From a bacterium (lineage in GTDB: Bacteria; Zhuqueibacterota; Zhuqueibacteria; Residuimicrobiales; Residuimicrobiaceae): DNA of 64,000 bases. Each line of letters begins with the position of its first letter. Positions within the stretch are counted from its first letter, which is position 1. The stretch covers positions 62,001 through 126,000 of the forward strand of contig JAKQNR010000052.1 in the NCBI GenBank assembly GCA_029565685.1, in the 5' to 3' direction. A program made the position numbers and the translations under genes. The notes below the pieces were generated by a model that was given only the letters and a program-made list of their open reading frames with translations, was not told the DNA's origin and made no database searches. Below are positions 1-8,329 of this stretch, piece after piece.

Positions 1-468
1 GAATGGTATTTCTCCCGCAATGATCAAAAGGCGGCGGAACGGGAGGCGCGGGCCCTGCTGACCATTCATCCCCGTTCCATCGATGGTCTTATGTTCCTCG
101 GCAAACTGGCAGCCACGGACCGGGATTTTATCAGGCTGGCGGAGATCTACGACGCTATTTTTGCCATCGATCCGCACAACCCAGACGCGTATTACAACCT
201 CGGCATCTATTACTATCAGTCAGAGGATCTGGACAACGCGGAAAAATTGTTCAATCGTGCAGTGCGATTGAGCAACCACACGGACAGCCATCTCTACCTC
301 GGGCAAATTTACGAGCGCCGGGGGGAGATCGATAAGGCGATCCAGGAATACCGGTTGCGCATTCGCCATAAAAAGGGATTAGAAGACCGCTTTGCTGATG
401 TGGCGCGCGCGCGGCTGTTCGAACTCACTCGGCCTGACTCAACGGTGCTCACGCCCTATGTGCGCTGA
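1..468 (+). CDS. TPR-repeat protein, C-terminal part (5' end outside window)
   Basis: The reading frame is open from base 1 and closes at the TGA at 466-468, so only the last 155 residues are present. The visible part holds helical pairs with tetratricopeptide spacing and signature residues (for example PDAYYNLGIYYYQ and HLYLGQIYERRGEIDKAI). TPR arrays mediate protein-protein contacts, and nothing here points to a specific partner. The stop overlaps the likely start of folP by 11 bases, so the two are probably co-transcribed. The N-terminus and any signal peptide cannot be seen. Confidence 0.8.
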   Translation, partial: EWYFSRNDQKAAEREARALLTIHPRSIDGLMFLGKLAATDRDFIRLAEIYDAIFAIDPHNPDAYYNLGIYYYQSEDLDNAEKLFNRAVRLSNHTDSHLYLGQIYERRGEIDKAIQEYRLRIRHKKGLEDRFADVARARLFELTRPDSTVLTPYVR

Positions 469-1327
469 TGAGCCGAAAAAGTGGTGGTGCCGGGATCATG
501 CCTTGACCCTGGATCATACGCTGATCATGGGCATCCTCAATGTCACGCCGGATTCTTTCAGCGACGGCGGCCGGTATCTGCAGATCGATCGGGCGGTGGA
601 GCAAGGGCTGCGCCTGATTGAGGAAGGGGCCGACCTTCTCGATATCGGCGGCGAATCCACCCGCCCTGGCTCTCTGCCGGTGGATGAGAAGGAGGAGGCG
701 CGGCGCGTTTTGCCGGTGATCCGCGAGCTCAGCCGGCGAACCGCTGTCCCCCTGTCGGTGGATACCTACAAATCCAGTATCGCCCTGCAGGCGTTGACTG
801 AAGGCGCCTGTGTGGTCAATGACATCAGCGGCCTGACTTTTGATCCACGGATGGCGAAGGTGATTGCGCAGGCTCAGGCCGGGGTGGTCATCATGCACAT
901 GAAGGGTAGGCCGCGCGACATGCAGGTCGAGCCGTTTTATGTTGATGTGGTGAAGGAGGTGCGGGCGTTTTTACGCAGTCAGAAAGAGGCCGCTCTGGCT
1001 GCGGGCATTCCGGAAAACCGCATCGTGGTGGATCCCGGCATCGGCTTTGGCAAACGGCAGCAGGACAATCTGACATTGCTTTGCCGGCTCGATCAGCTGG
1101 ACCTGGGATCGCCCATTCTGGTGGGGCCTTCGCGCAAATCCTTCATCGGCGCCATTCTCAACCTGCCGCCGGAAGAGCGGTTGCATGGCACCGCCGCGGC
1201 GGTGACCGCCGCGGTGCTCCAGGGCGTTGACATTGTGCGCGTTCATGATGTAAAGGAGATGAAGCAGGCCGTCGCCGTAGCGGAGGCTCTGCGCCACTGT
1301 AGGGTTGGTCTCTCACAAGCGAGATAG
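458..1327 (+). CDS. folP: Dihydropteroate synthase
   Basis: Joins p-aminobenzoate to 6-hydroxymethyl-dihydropterin diphosphate to make dihydropteroate in folate synthesis, in the cytosol. The family signatures are clear: GILNVTPDSFSDGG (about residues 25-38), LDIGGESTRPG (about 64-74), VNDISG, and VDPGIGFGK (about residue 190), spread over a TIM barrel of normal length (289 aa). The frame extends further upstream, but ATG 458 gives a normal N-terminus and overlaps the preceding stop. cdaA starts 8 bases after the stop. The folP-cdaA pairing is recurrent in bacteria outside the Firmicutes and supports both calls. Confidence 0.95.
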   Translation: MCADEPKKWWCRDHALTLDHTLIMGILNVTPDSFSDGGRYLQIDRAVEQGLRLIEEGADLLDIGGESTRPGSLPVDEKEEARRVLPVIRELSRRTAVPLSVDTYKSSIALQALTEGACVVNDISGLTFDPRMAKVIAQAQAGVVIMHMKGRPRDMQVEPFYVDVVKEVRAFLRSQKEAALAAGIPENRIVVDPGIGFGKRQQDNLTLLCRLDQLDLGSPILVGPSRKSFIGAILNLPPEERLHGTAAAVTAAVLQGVDIVRVHDVKEMKQAVAVAEALRHCRVGLSQAR

Positions 1328-1335
1328 CTGATTTC

Positions 1336-2157
1336 ATGTCATCCACCTTGTTCAAAATTGGCTTTCTGCCTATTACCGTCATGGATATCCTCGATATCCT
1401 GATCATGTCCTTTGTTATTTTCAAGACCTATAATTTTATCCGTGGTTCTCGGGCGGCGCAGATGCTGGCCGGACTGATCATCATTCTGGTCCTGTCGGTG
1501 ATCGCGCCACTGGCGCATCTGCGCGGGATCAGTTGGATTTTAAACAATATGCGCACCGTCTGGTTGGTGGCGTTCGTCATCCTGTTTCAACCGGAATTGC
1601 GGCGCATGCTTATCCATATCGGACAAAACCGGGTGATCCGCTTTTTCGTCAAGGTCAGCGGCAACAAGATGATCGAGGAGGTGCTCGAGGCGGTGTTCGC
1701 TTTGCGCGCCAAGGGCTACGGCGCACTCATCGTGCTGGCGCGGGAGACCGGACTCAAGAGCGTGATCGAATCCGGCGTTCGTTTGCAGGCGGAAGTTTCC
1801 TCCGAGTTGATCTTGTCGGTTTTTAATCCACGGTCGCCGCTGCATGACGGCGCCATTGTCATTCAGAACGATGTGATCGAGTCGGCGCGATGCATTCTGC
1901 CGTTGATCGAACACGCTCAGGCGGCTAAAAACCTCGGCACCCGCCACCGCGCGGCCCTGGGATTGTCTGAGGAGACCGACGCTATGGTGATTGTGGTCTC
2001 GGAGGAAACCGGCCGCGTGTCTCTGGCCATCGCCGGCGAACTGCAGTATGATTTGACTGAAGAGGAACTGCGGGCCAAATTGCTGCAGGGTCTCACCATC
2101 GTGGCGGCGGTGGAATCCCGCCAGCGTCGATTGGAAGCAGCGACGGAGAATCACTGA
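1336..2157 (+). CDS. cdaA: Diadenylate cyclase (c-di-AMP synthase), CdaA type
   Basis: Condenses two ATP into cyclic di-AMP. The N-terminal 75 or so residues hold about three hydrophobic membrane segments, followed by the DisA_N-type cyclase domain. Its two catalytic signatures are present: DGA inside SPLHDGAIVI (about residue 170) and the RHR-type motif in GTRHRAALG (about 201). Length (273 aa) is typical for CdaA. No CdaR or GlmM gene, the usual Firmicute neighbours, is nearby. The stop overlaps the next start by one base (TGATG), which implies translational coupling with the Ntn-hydrolase. Confidence 0.95.
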   Translation: MSSTLFKIGFLPITVMDILDILIMSFVIFKTYNFIRGSRAAQMLAGLIIILVLSVIAPLAHLRGISWILNNMRTVWLVAFVILFQPELRRMLIHIGQNRVIRFFVKVSGNKMIEEVLEAVFALRAKGYGALIVLARETGLKSVIESGVRLQAEVSSELILSVFNPRSPLHDGAIVIQNDVIESARCILPLIEHAQAAKNLGTRHRAALGLSEETDAMVIVVSEETGRVSLAIAGELQYDLTEEELRAKLLQGLTIVAAVESRQRRLEAATENH

Positions 2158-3326
2158 TGGTGAAACGCGGGCTGCTTTGTTTGGGAATCCTCGTTTCCGC
2201 CGTCCAGGGGTATGAGGGCTGCACCGTGGCGGTGATCTCTGGTAAAGCGACGGCGGATGGCCGGCCGTTGCTGTGGAAAAACCGTGACAGCAGTTTTCGC
2301 GAGAATGAGGTGGCATTTTTTCGCGGCCTTTGCCACGATTTTATCGGCGTCATCAATGCGGGGGACACCACCCAGGTCTGGATGGGCGTCAACACAGCCG
2401 GGCTGGCGATCATGAATGCCGAGTCCATGGACCAGCCGGGCGACAGCGCTGACGCTGAAGGTTTTTTCATGAAGCAGGTGCTGGCTGAATGCGGCCGGCT
2501 GCAGGATGTGGAGACGCTGCTGCGGCAAACCAACTTGACAGGTCGCGGCACCCGCGCTAATTTCGGCTGCATCGATGCCTTCGGCGGCGCTGCGCTGTAC
2601 GAAACCGGCAACCGTTCCTTTGTCTGTTTTGACGTCAACGATCCCCTGATCGCTGCGGATGGGTTTCTGGTGCGCGCCAATTTTTCCATGACCGGTCAGC
2701 AGGACCGCAAGGGGCAGGGACCCTGGCGATATCAGCGCGCCCGCGCTCTGCTGCAAAAACCGGCCAGACAGAGCATTCTCTCCTTTGAGTATCTCCTACA
2801 GACCGTATGCCGGGATCTGGTCACTGAGGAGGTGAACCCATACCCACTGCCGTTCACCGGTTCCATGGATGGGGCGCCGAAGGGCTGGTTGTGCACCCAG
2901 AACAGCATCAACCGGCACCGTACCGTCTCCTGTGCTATTTTTCACGGCGTCAGACCGGGCGAGCCGCCGCTGCTTACCACTCTATGGTGTCTATTGGGCG
3001 AGCCGCTGTGCAGTATCGCTGTACCGCTCTGGGCCGGCGCAGGACCAGTCGATAAAGCGCTTGACGGCAAACACCATTCGGCCCTCAACCGCACCTTTCA
3101 ACGCAAACACGCACGGCTGTATCATGATAAAAAGAATCCGGATTATCTCGATACCCGCAAGCTGGTGAGCGACCGCTCTTTCACCCGACGGCAGGTTAAA
3201 ATCGAACAGGAGATCCTGGCTGACACGCGACGGGCGTTGGCGCGCTGGCGAGAGCGTCTGCCGGCTGCCGAGGAACTGGCCAAGTTTCAGAACGATCAGA
3301 TAACCTATGTTGTAAGAAGATATTGA
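2157..3326 (+). CDS. Secreted Ntn-hydrolase of the C45 / linear amide hydrolase type
   Basis: Residues 1-21 form a short hydrophobic signal-like stretch that ends directly before Cys22 in the context EGCTVAV. The following text (GRPLLWKNRDSS, NTAGLAIMNAES, ANFGCIDAFGG) matches the N-terminal-nucleophile fold of the acyl-CoA:6-aminopenicillanate acyltransferase / choloylglycine hydrolase group. In that family Cys becomes the N-terminal nucleophile, so signal cleavage at 21/22 could itself create the active enzyme. Length is 389 aa. The substrate is an amide or peptide bond and cannot be predicted more narrowly. It starts one base inside the cdaA stop and lies 32 bases before the cyclase gene. 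Confidence 0.7.
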   Translation: MVKRGLLCLGILVSAVQGYEGCTVAVISGKATADGRPLLWKNRDSSFRENEVAFFRGLCHDFIGVINAGDTTQVWMGVNTAGLAIMNAESMDQPGDSADAEGFFMKQVLAECGRLQDVETLLRQTNLTGRGTRANFGCIDAFGGAALYETGNRSFVCFDVNDPLIAADGFLVRANFSMTGQQDRKGQGPWRYQRARALLQKPARQSILSFEYLLQTVCRDLVTEEVNPYPLPFTGSMDGAPKGWLCTQNSINRHRTVSCAIFHGVRPGEPPLLTTLWCLLGEPLCSIAVPLWAGAGPVDKALDGKHHSALNRTFQRKHARLYHDKKNPDYLDTRKLVSDRSFTRRQVKIEQEILADTRRALARWRERLPAAEELAKFQNDQITYVVRRY

Positions 3327-3358
3327 ATCAACCGTACGTTCTTTTTCTACGAGCCCGG

Positions 3359-4963
3359 ATGATGAACGACAAATGGAACCAAATCGCCAAATCGCCTGAA
3401 GCGGCCGCACTGCTCAAGCTGTTCCTGCGCATCGATGAGATCTGCGATCATGAAGGTGATGTGGTGGAGTTTCTTCCCAACTTGCTGCACCAGCTGGCGC
3501 AGCTGCTGGACGTGCAGTCTGCCGCTATCACCATCAACGACAGCCAGCTGCATCAGCGCGTGCTGAGCCGCTACGATCGCGGACGGGCGCTGATCGCCAA
3601 CGAGCAGCTCAGTCGGATCGCGCAGCAGGCGACCGCCGCGCGGTCGATCCTATCCCTGGAAGAGCCGGAAGAGAACTTGACCTGTGCGCTGGTCATGCCC
3701 ATCATCAAGCACGCACGGGTTCTCGGCGCTTTTATTCTGGCCAACAAATCGGCCGGCCCTTTTGGCGACTATGATCACATGGTGGTCACCCTGGTGGAGG
3801 CACGCATGGATGACGCCATTGATGAGTGGTTGCGTTTGCAGGAACAACGCCGCATCTCCACCGAGAACCGAGTGATCAAGGAGTTGGACAAAATCCGCGA
3901 CGAGACCACGGATCAGGGCGAAGCGCTGGATCAGATGATCGCCACGATTCTAGACTCGGTGAAGGCACAGATCGGATTCATCACCCTCTACGATGCGGAA
4001 AAGGACCGCCACCTGCCCGGCGGCAAGGTGCTGCGCGGCCGCAGACCTATGAGCCAGGAGGATTATCGGCTGGTCGGCGATCTGGTCCGAGAGGCCAAGC
4101 TGCATCATAAAACCGTCGTGCGCCACAAGCTGTCCAACAGCGAGATCGATTCGGTGATCATCGCGCCCATGTTCATCTCCGGCCTTTTCCTCGGCGCCGT
4201 GGTGGTGATCAACAAGGAACAGGGCCTGTTCGATGAAGCGGACCAGCGGCTGGTAGAGTCCGTGGCCGGCATCATCGACAGTTTTATTTTTCAGGAAGAG
4301 AAATTCAGACGGTTGATGATGCTGGTGGGACGCGAAGCCACACGCGATGTGGAGGAGGCGCTGATCATGCAGCGGCCGGACACCGCCCGCGGGCAACGCA
4401 TGGAGATCACCATGCTGTTCGCCGATATCCGCGAGTACAGCCGGATCACGCGCGAGATGGACCCCACCACCGCTGTGCGCATGCTTAACGATTATTATAA
4501 CGCCGTCACGCCCATCGTCACCGGCCACGACGGCATTGTCGACAAGTATGTCGGCGACGAACTGGTGGCCCTGTTCACCAAAAACACCGCTCAGGGCGTG
4601 CATCAATTGCTGGCAGTGGAGACCGCACTGGAGATTCAGGCGGAATTGGCACGGCTGAACAAAGAGTGGGAGATCACCGGCAGACCCCTGATTTCCATCG
4701 GCGTAGGCGTGCACACCGGAGAAGTGGTGCTGGGGCAGATCGGCAGTTTTGACCGCAAGGATTACACCGCCATCGGCGCTAACATGAATTTCGCCGCGCG
4801 ACTGCAGAGCCTGGCCAAGCCCGACCAGATCATCATCAGCGAGGCCACCTATGTGGCGCTCACCGGCAAGGTCATGGCGCGTCGGATCGGGCCTTTCGAG
4901 ATCAAGGGGTTCGGCGAGAACTTGGCGTATTTAGTGGAGGGCCGGTCGCCGGACCATTTGTGA
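3359..4963 (+). CDS. GAF-domain class III adenylate/guanylate cyclase
   Basis: A soluble signalling enzyme of about 534 aa: two GAF-like sensor domains (about residues 25-170 and 190-325), then a class III nucleotide cyclase domain (about 345-520). The metal-binding Asp lies in MLFADIREYS, the second in KYVGDELVALF, and GVGVHTGEVVLGQIGS with GANMNFAARLQ complete the fold. It makes cAMP or cGMP; I cannot assign the base with confidence. ATG 3359 or 3362 is the likely start, although an upstream TTG at 3323 keeps the frame open. It is the last gene of the run from folP. Confidence 0.88.
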   Translation: MMNDKWNQIAKSPEAAALLKLFLRIDEICDHEGDVVEFLPNLLHQLAQLLDVQSAAITINDSQLHQRVLSRYDRGRALIANEQLSRIAQQATAARSILSLEEPEENLTCALVMPIIKHARVLGAFILANKSAGPFGDYDHMVVTLVEARMDDAIDEWLRLQEQRRISTENRVIKELDKIRDETTDQGEALDQMIATILDSVKAQIGFITLYDAEKDRHLPGGKVLRGRRPMSQEDYRLVGDLVREAKLHHKTVVRHKLSNSEIDSVIIAPMFISGLFLGAVVVINKEQGLFDEADQRLVESVAGIIDSFIFQEEKFRRLMMLVGREATRDVEEALIMQRPDTARGQRMEITMLFADIREYSRITREMDPTTAVRMLNDYYNAVTPIVTGHDGIVDKYVGDELVALFTKNTAQGVHQLLAVETALEIQAELARLNKEWEITGRPLISIGVGVHTGEVVLGQIGSFDRKDYTAIGANMNFAARLQSLAKPDQIIISEATYVALTGKVMARRIGPFEIKGFGENLAYLVEGRSPDHL

Positions 4964-4970
4964 GAAGAAT

Positions 4971-5405
4971 TTGCAATTTGACGATTTATCGAACAAGATC
5001 ATTGGATGGGCATTCGAGGTTCATCGAAACTTAGGACCTGGTTTATTGGAATCTGCTTAGGAGCAATGTCTGGCGAGAGAATTTTCTTTGGCTGATATTG
5101 CTTTTAAGATGCAAAAGTCCATATCCATAGCATATAAAGGTGTTCAACTCGATTGGGAATGCCGGTTAGATATGCTTGTCGAAAACAAAATAATTCTTGA
5201 AATCAAATCTGCAGATGAATGATGACCGATTCATGCGGCGCACATATTGACCTATATGAAATTGGCCAAAAGATCAATCGGTTTGCTGATAAATTTCAAC
5301 GTCGAACTTGAAAAAGAAGGGATCGGAAGATTCGTTCTTTTATCTTCGTGCTCTTTGTGGTTTTATCATTTTATTCAATTATTATCCCGGCGATTTAACT
5401 GTTGA
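4971..5405 (+). pseudogene. GxxExxY family protein, inactivated by in-frame stops
   Basis: One frame from TTG 4971 reads as a GxxExxY (PD-(D/E)XK-like) protein nearly end to end: IIGWAFEVHRNLGPGLLESA, then LDMLVENKIILEIKSADE, then PIHAAHILTYMKLAKRSIG and LLINFNVELEKEGI. It is broken by TAG at 5058-5060, exactly where the family has the Tyr of ESAYE, and by tandem TGA codons at 5220-5225. The 3' end runs into the left terminal repeat of the adjacent IS element. The family is common and its function is unclear. Confidence 0.8.
5377..5391 (+). repeat. IS element left terminal inverted repeat
   Basis: AATTATTATCCCGGC. It is the exact reverse complement of 6257-6271. Confidence 0.75.
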
Positions 5406-5435
5406 ATTACCACTAGTGATGTTGTATATTAACGC

Positions 5436-6266
5436 ATGAAAAAACAAGATGGCAGAAAGTTAAAGGCGGACGCCAGAGAATTCGCGCAAAAAAAAGCGAT
5501 CGAGCTCTGGAAAAAGGGCCGCACACGGATTTATATAGCCGAAATCTTGGGCGTCCACAAGGTTACAGTCGGTTCATGAATCAAAATTTAGCAAACCAAA
5601 CGCATCAAGGGATTACGTATCGGCAAACGTGGCCGTCCATACGGCGCTTGTCGGACATTGAGTCCTGAACAAGAGGCATTTATCCAGAAAACCTTCCAGG
5701 ATAAGATGCCCGATCAGATCAAATTACCCTTTGCGCTTTGAACTCGCCGCGCCATACAAACGCTGATTCAGGATCAGTACCAACTTAAGATGCCGATCCG
5801 CAGTATTGGTGAATATCTGCGACGTTGGGGATATACACCACAGAAGCCTATCCAGCGTCAGCAATCAAGGAACGGTTCGATTTATGTGCTATGATAGCGC
5901 GCTGAATTCCGCAATTTTCATAAGATTCCTGCGCCGGTTAATAAAACATAGTTCTAAAAAAGTGCTTTTGATAGTAGATAATTTAAAGGTTCATCATTCT
6001 GGGCCTGTAAAAGAGTGGATCGAAGCGCACAAAGAAAAGATAGAATTGTTTTACCTTCCTGCGTATCCTCCTGAACGGAATCCGGATGAATATCTGATCG
6101 AGATCTAAAACAATCAGTGTCGAACATGGCACCGGCCAGAAATAGCGATCAACTTTAGAAACAGATCAAAACATATATGCGAGGTATTCAACGATTTCCT
6201 AAAAGAATCAAACTATACTTTACGAACAGATATGTTGGATATGCAAGTAATGAATTGCCGGGATAA
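5436..6266 (+). pseudogene. IS630-family transposase, deleted and frameshifted
   Basis: From ATG 5436 the frame gives an IS630-like helix-turn-helix (IAEILGVHKVTVGS) followed by stops, then MPDQIKLPFAL, a TGA where the family has Trp, and IRSIGEYLRRWGYTPQKP. Around 5845 the text jumps to another frame, where SNQGTVRFMCYDSALN, VLLIVDNLKVHH and YPPERNPDEYL continue the DDE domain. About 70 residues, including the first catalytic Asp region, are deleted. A further frameshift near 6100 and a TAG near 6150 precede the C-terminus (IQRFPKRIKLYF). It cannot encode an active enzyme. Confidence 0.85.
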
Positions 6267-6271
6267 TAATT
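6257..6271 (-). repeat. IS element right terminal inverted repeat
   Basis: Exact inverse of 5377-5391. It overlaps the end of the transposase frame, which closes at the TAA at 6264-6266. Confidence 0.75.
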
Positions 6272-6304
6272 TTGGCTTTATACAGGGAGAGATAGGAGTC
6301 TATA

Positions 6305-6847
6305 ATGATTACCAAAGAGCAACTGCAGCAGTATCGGACACGGGCAAAGGCTTATCTGGACCGGGCGGGCATCGTACTGACCGCCAAAGAGGCCGCAGAA
6401 ATCGAGGTGGCGGATTTCAATCTTGGCCGCACCGAAGAGATCGGCCTGGAGCTGGTGGTGTACGTCAATACCGAGCGCTGCTGCGCCAAGGAACTGGTGC
6501 TGTTCCCGTGGCAGATCTGTCCTGAACATCGCCATCCGACGGTTGCCGGTGAACCGGGCAAGGAGGAGACCTTCCGCTGTCGCATGGGACAGGTGTATCT
6601 CTACATCCCCGGTACGCCCACCGCCGCTCCCCGCGCTCGGATTCCCCAGGATAAAAAGGATACGTTCACGGTGTGGAAAGAGATCGTGCTCAACCCCGGC
6701 GAGCAGTATACCCTTCAACCCAACACGCTGCACTGGTTCCAGGGCGGCCCGGAGGGCGCCATTGTCTCCGAGTTTTCGACTAAAAGCCGGGATGAGGCCG
6801 ATGTGTTCACCGATCAGGAGATCAACCGGATGACTAGGGTGCTGTGA
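6305..6847 (+). CDS. D-lyxose ketol-isomerase
   Basis: Interconverts D-lyxose and D-xylulose; related enzymes also act on D-mannose/D-fructose. The 180-aa protein is a single cupin that follows the Bacillus YdaE family closely: AGIVLTAKEAAEIEVADF, ELVVYVNTERCCAKELVLFP, then the metal-binding segment CPEHRHP (about 73-78), the downstream Glu in KEETFRCR (about 88) and His in NTLHWFQGG (about 142). The RBS AGGAG lies 6 bases before ATG 6305. The gene begins right after the dead IS element, so its native promoter may have been displaced. Confidence 0.9.
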   Translation: MITKEQLQQYRTRAKAYLDRAGIVLTAKEAAEIEVADFNLGRTEEIGLELVVYVNTERCCAKELVLFPWQICPEHRHPTVAGEPGKEETFRCRMGQVYLYIPGTPTAAPRARIPQDKKDTFTVWKEIVLNPGEQYTLQPNTLHWFQGGPEGAIVSEFSTKSRDEADVFTDQEINRMTRVL

Positions 6848-6932
6848 GCACCCTTCCTGGCGAAGCTTATTGGCTGCACGGCTGCTCTGCCGGCCGCGGA
6901 TTCATGCAAACAGCAGAAAGGAGAACCGGACC

Positions 6933-7001
6933 ATGAACGCAGCGCTTGCCCGTTGTTCTTCCTGCTGCCCCGCCCTTTGCCGCCAAGTGGTTCCTGGCTA
7001 A
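6933..7001 (+). CDS. Possible 22-aa Cys-rich microprotein
   Basis: ATG 6933 follows a strong Shine-Dalgarno (AAAGGAG) at 9 bases and opens a 22-codon frame ending in TAA at 6999-7001. The peptide has four cysteines (positions 8, 11, 12 and 16). It lies between the isomerase and the convergent URO-D-like gene, whose last bases it touches. It could equally be the leftover start of a lost gene. Only the RBS supports it. Confidence 0.25.
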   Translation: MNAALARCSSCCPALCRQVVPG

Positions 7002-8089
7002 GCATTCACCAAACCTTTGCCTATCTCTCTTCCTCGGTTGACGAAAAAGTGCATCGTGCTGTATTCCACCTCCGGCGGTTCTGAATGATCGCTGTGCAAA
7101 ATATAGCCGCCCCGACCCTGAATGATGGGCGGAATTTTTTCCTCCAGCTCGGCTTCGATTTTGCGGCGGTCGTTGCTGATCAGTGTGCGCGTATCGATTC
7201 CGCCGAAGAAGGCTATGCGATCGCCGAACCGGCGGAACAGGCGCAGTAAATCCATGCCGGCTTTGACCTCCATGGCTTGCAGGCAATCCATCCCCGCCTC
7301 GATCAGTCCGGCTACCAGCGGTTCGACAAATCCGCACGAGTGGACGATCACCGGCAGGCCGTGTCCGTGGGCGAAATCGAACAGCAGGCGATGACCGGGT
7401 TGAACGATCTCACGGTACATGGCCGGCGACATGAACGGCCTTAATTTAAAGCCCATATCCTCAAAAAAATACAATGCATCGGGTTTGCCGGCTTTGGCGA
7501 ACAGCGTCTCCAGGTGTATGAGGGTGAATCGGGCATAGGTCATCACCATGTCCTTGACCCACTCCGGATCCAGCGCCATGCCGACCAGCATGTTCTCGTG
7601 GCCGCACATTGGGTGGATCTGTTCAAAGGGCGCGATGCCGGCCCAGCAGAAATAACGCTGTTTTTCCGCTGCCAGCTTGCGCTCGTGGATATATTTTTCA
7701 TAAGGCAGTCGGCGTTCATCTACATCGAGCAGATGCGGCTTGATCAGCTCCAGCCATCCCCGTCTCTCCTGAACGGCAAAAGCCACGTGCTCTGGCGTGC
7801 TGTCGTGCAGTTTGTGTCGCCGCAGCTTGGCGCCGTTGCCGTTCAAAGTCAGAATGGTCTCCTCGGTCTCCTCTAATACCACGGGTTCAAAAACCGGGTC
7901 AGCGATGGAATTGATCCAGCCACCGGTGCGCAGGTCCTGGCCGAAATGTTCATAGACGTCTTCATCTGCACTCAAGTGGCCTTGTTCTCTCCATTTGCGA
8001 ATCGTGGCTTCCCAGGGATTGATCACCACGGGGATGTGATCCACCGGTTCGCGTTTCAGTGTGCGGTGCATGCGTTCATGGCTGGTCAA
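6998..8089 (-). CDS. URO-D family protein (methyltransferase-like)
   Basis: A uroporphyrinogen decarboxylase-fold protein of 363 aa. Family marks are the N-terminal RMHRTLKREPVDHIP, the central FFEDMGFKLRPFMSP, and the metal-site-like HSCGFVEPLVAGLIEAG followed by FGGIDTRTL. The His/Cys arrangement (IVHSCG) suits the MtaA/CmuA-like corrinoid methyltransferase and O-demethylase branch more than heme-pathway HemE. The start is TTG 8089, because AAGGAG lies 7 bases upstream; an ATG further upstream at 8152 keeps the frame open but lacks this. No corrinoid protein partner is adjacent, so the substrate is unknown. Confidence 0.8.
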   Translation of the reverse strand: MTSHERMHRTLKREPVDHIPVVINPWEATIRKWREQGHLSADEDVYEHFGQDLRTGGWINSIADPVFEPVVLEETEETILTLNGNGAKLRRHKLHDSTPEHVAFAVQERRGWLELIKPHLLDVDERRLPYEKYIHERKLAAEKQRYFCWAGIAPFEQIHPMCGHENMLVGMALDPEWVKDMVMTYARFTLIHLETLFAKAGKPDALYFFEDMGFKLRPFMSPAMYREIVQPGHRLLFDFAHGHGLPVIVHSCGFVEPLVAGLIEAGMDCLQAMEVKAGMDLLRLFRRFGDRIAFFGGIDTRTLISNDRRKIEAELEEKIPPIIQGRGGYILHSDHSEPPEVEYSTMHFFVNRGREIGKGLVNA

Positions 8090-8168
8090 TGGATGTCTCC
8101 TTGCCGGAGTCTGTGGGTTCGTTGTTCGCCTGCTGCCGAAGGCGTTCTCCATTTCAGGCGTTTTCGTT

Positions 8169-8196
8169 TGATACAGAGGACGGGCTGTTTGTATCA
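8169..8196. promoter_or_regulatory. Inverted repeat, possible operator
   Basis: TGATACA at 8169-8175 and TGTATCA at 8190-8196 form a perfect 7-base inverted repeat with 14 bases between. It lies between the divergent URO-D-like gene and the small secreted ORF, about 80 bases upstream of the former. No regulator is identified. Confidence 0.3.
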
Positions 8197-8329
8197 GGCT
8201 GAAACAAATGGTATAAAAGGCTGACGAATTTATCGGGTTAAGTTATATAAAAGCAATATACATTTTCCAATTACAATTTTGGCATTAAACTTGCAATGAT
8301 CTGAAATGAAATAACAGGAAAAACCGCGT

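Larger units (their letters stand above)
5377..6271. mobile_element. Degenerate IS630-family insertion sequence
   Basis: A perfect 15-base inverted repeat (AATTATTATCCCGGC at 5377-5391 and its complement at 6257-6271) brackets a broken transposase gene. Allowing one mismatch, the repeat extends to about 19 bases. At about 895 bp the element is shorter than a full IS630, consistent with an internal deletion. I could not identify the TA target duplication with confidence. The element is more AT-rich than its surroundings and lies against the end of the GxxExxY pseudogene. Confidence 0.75.
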
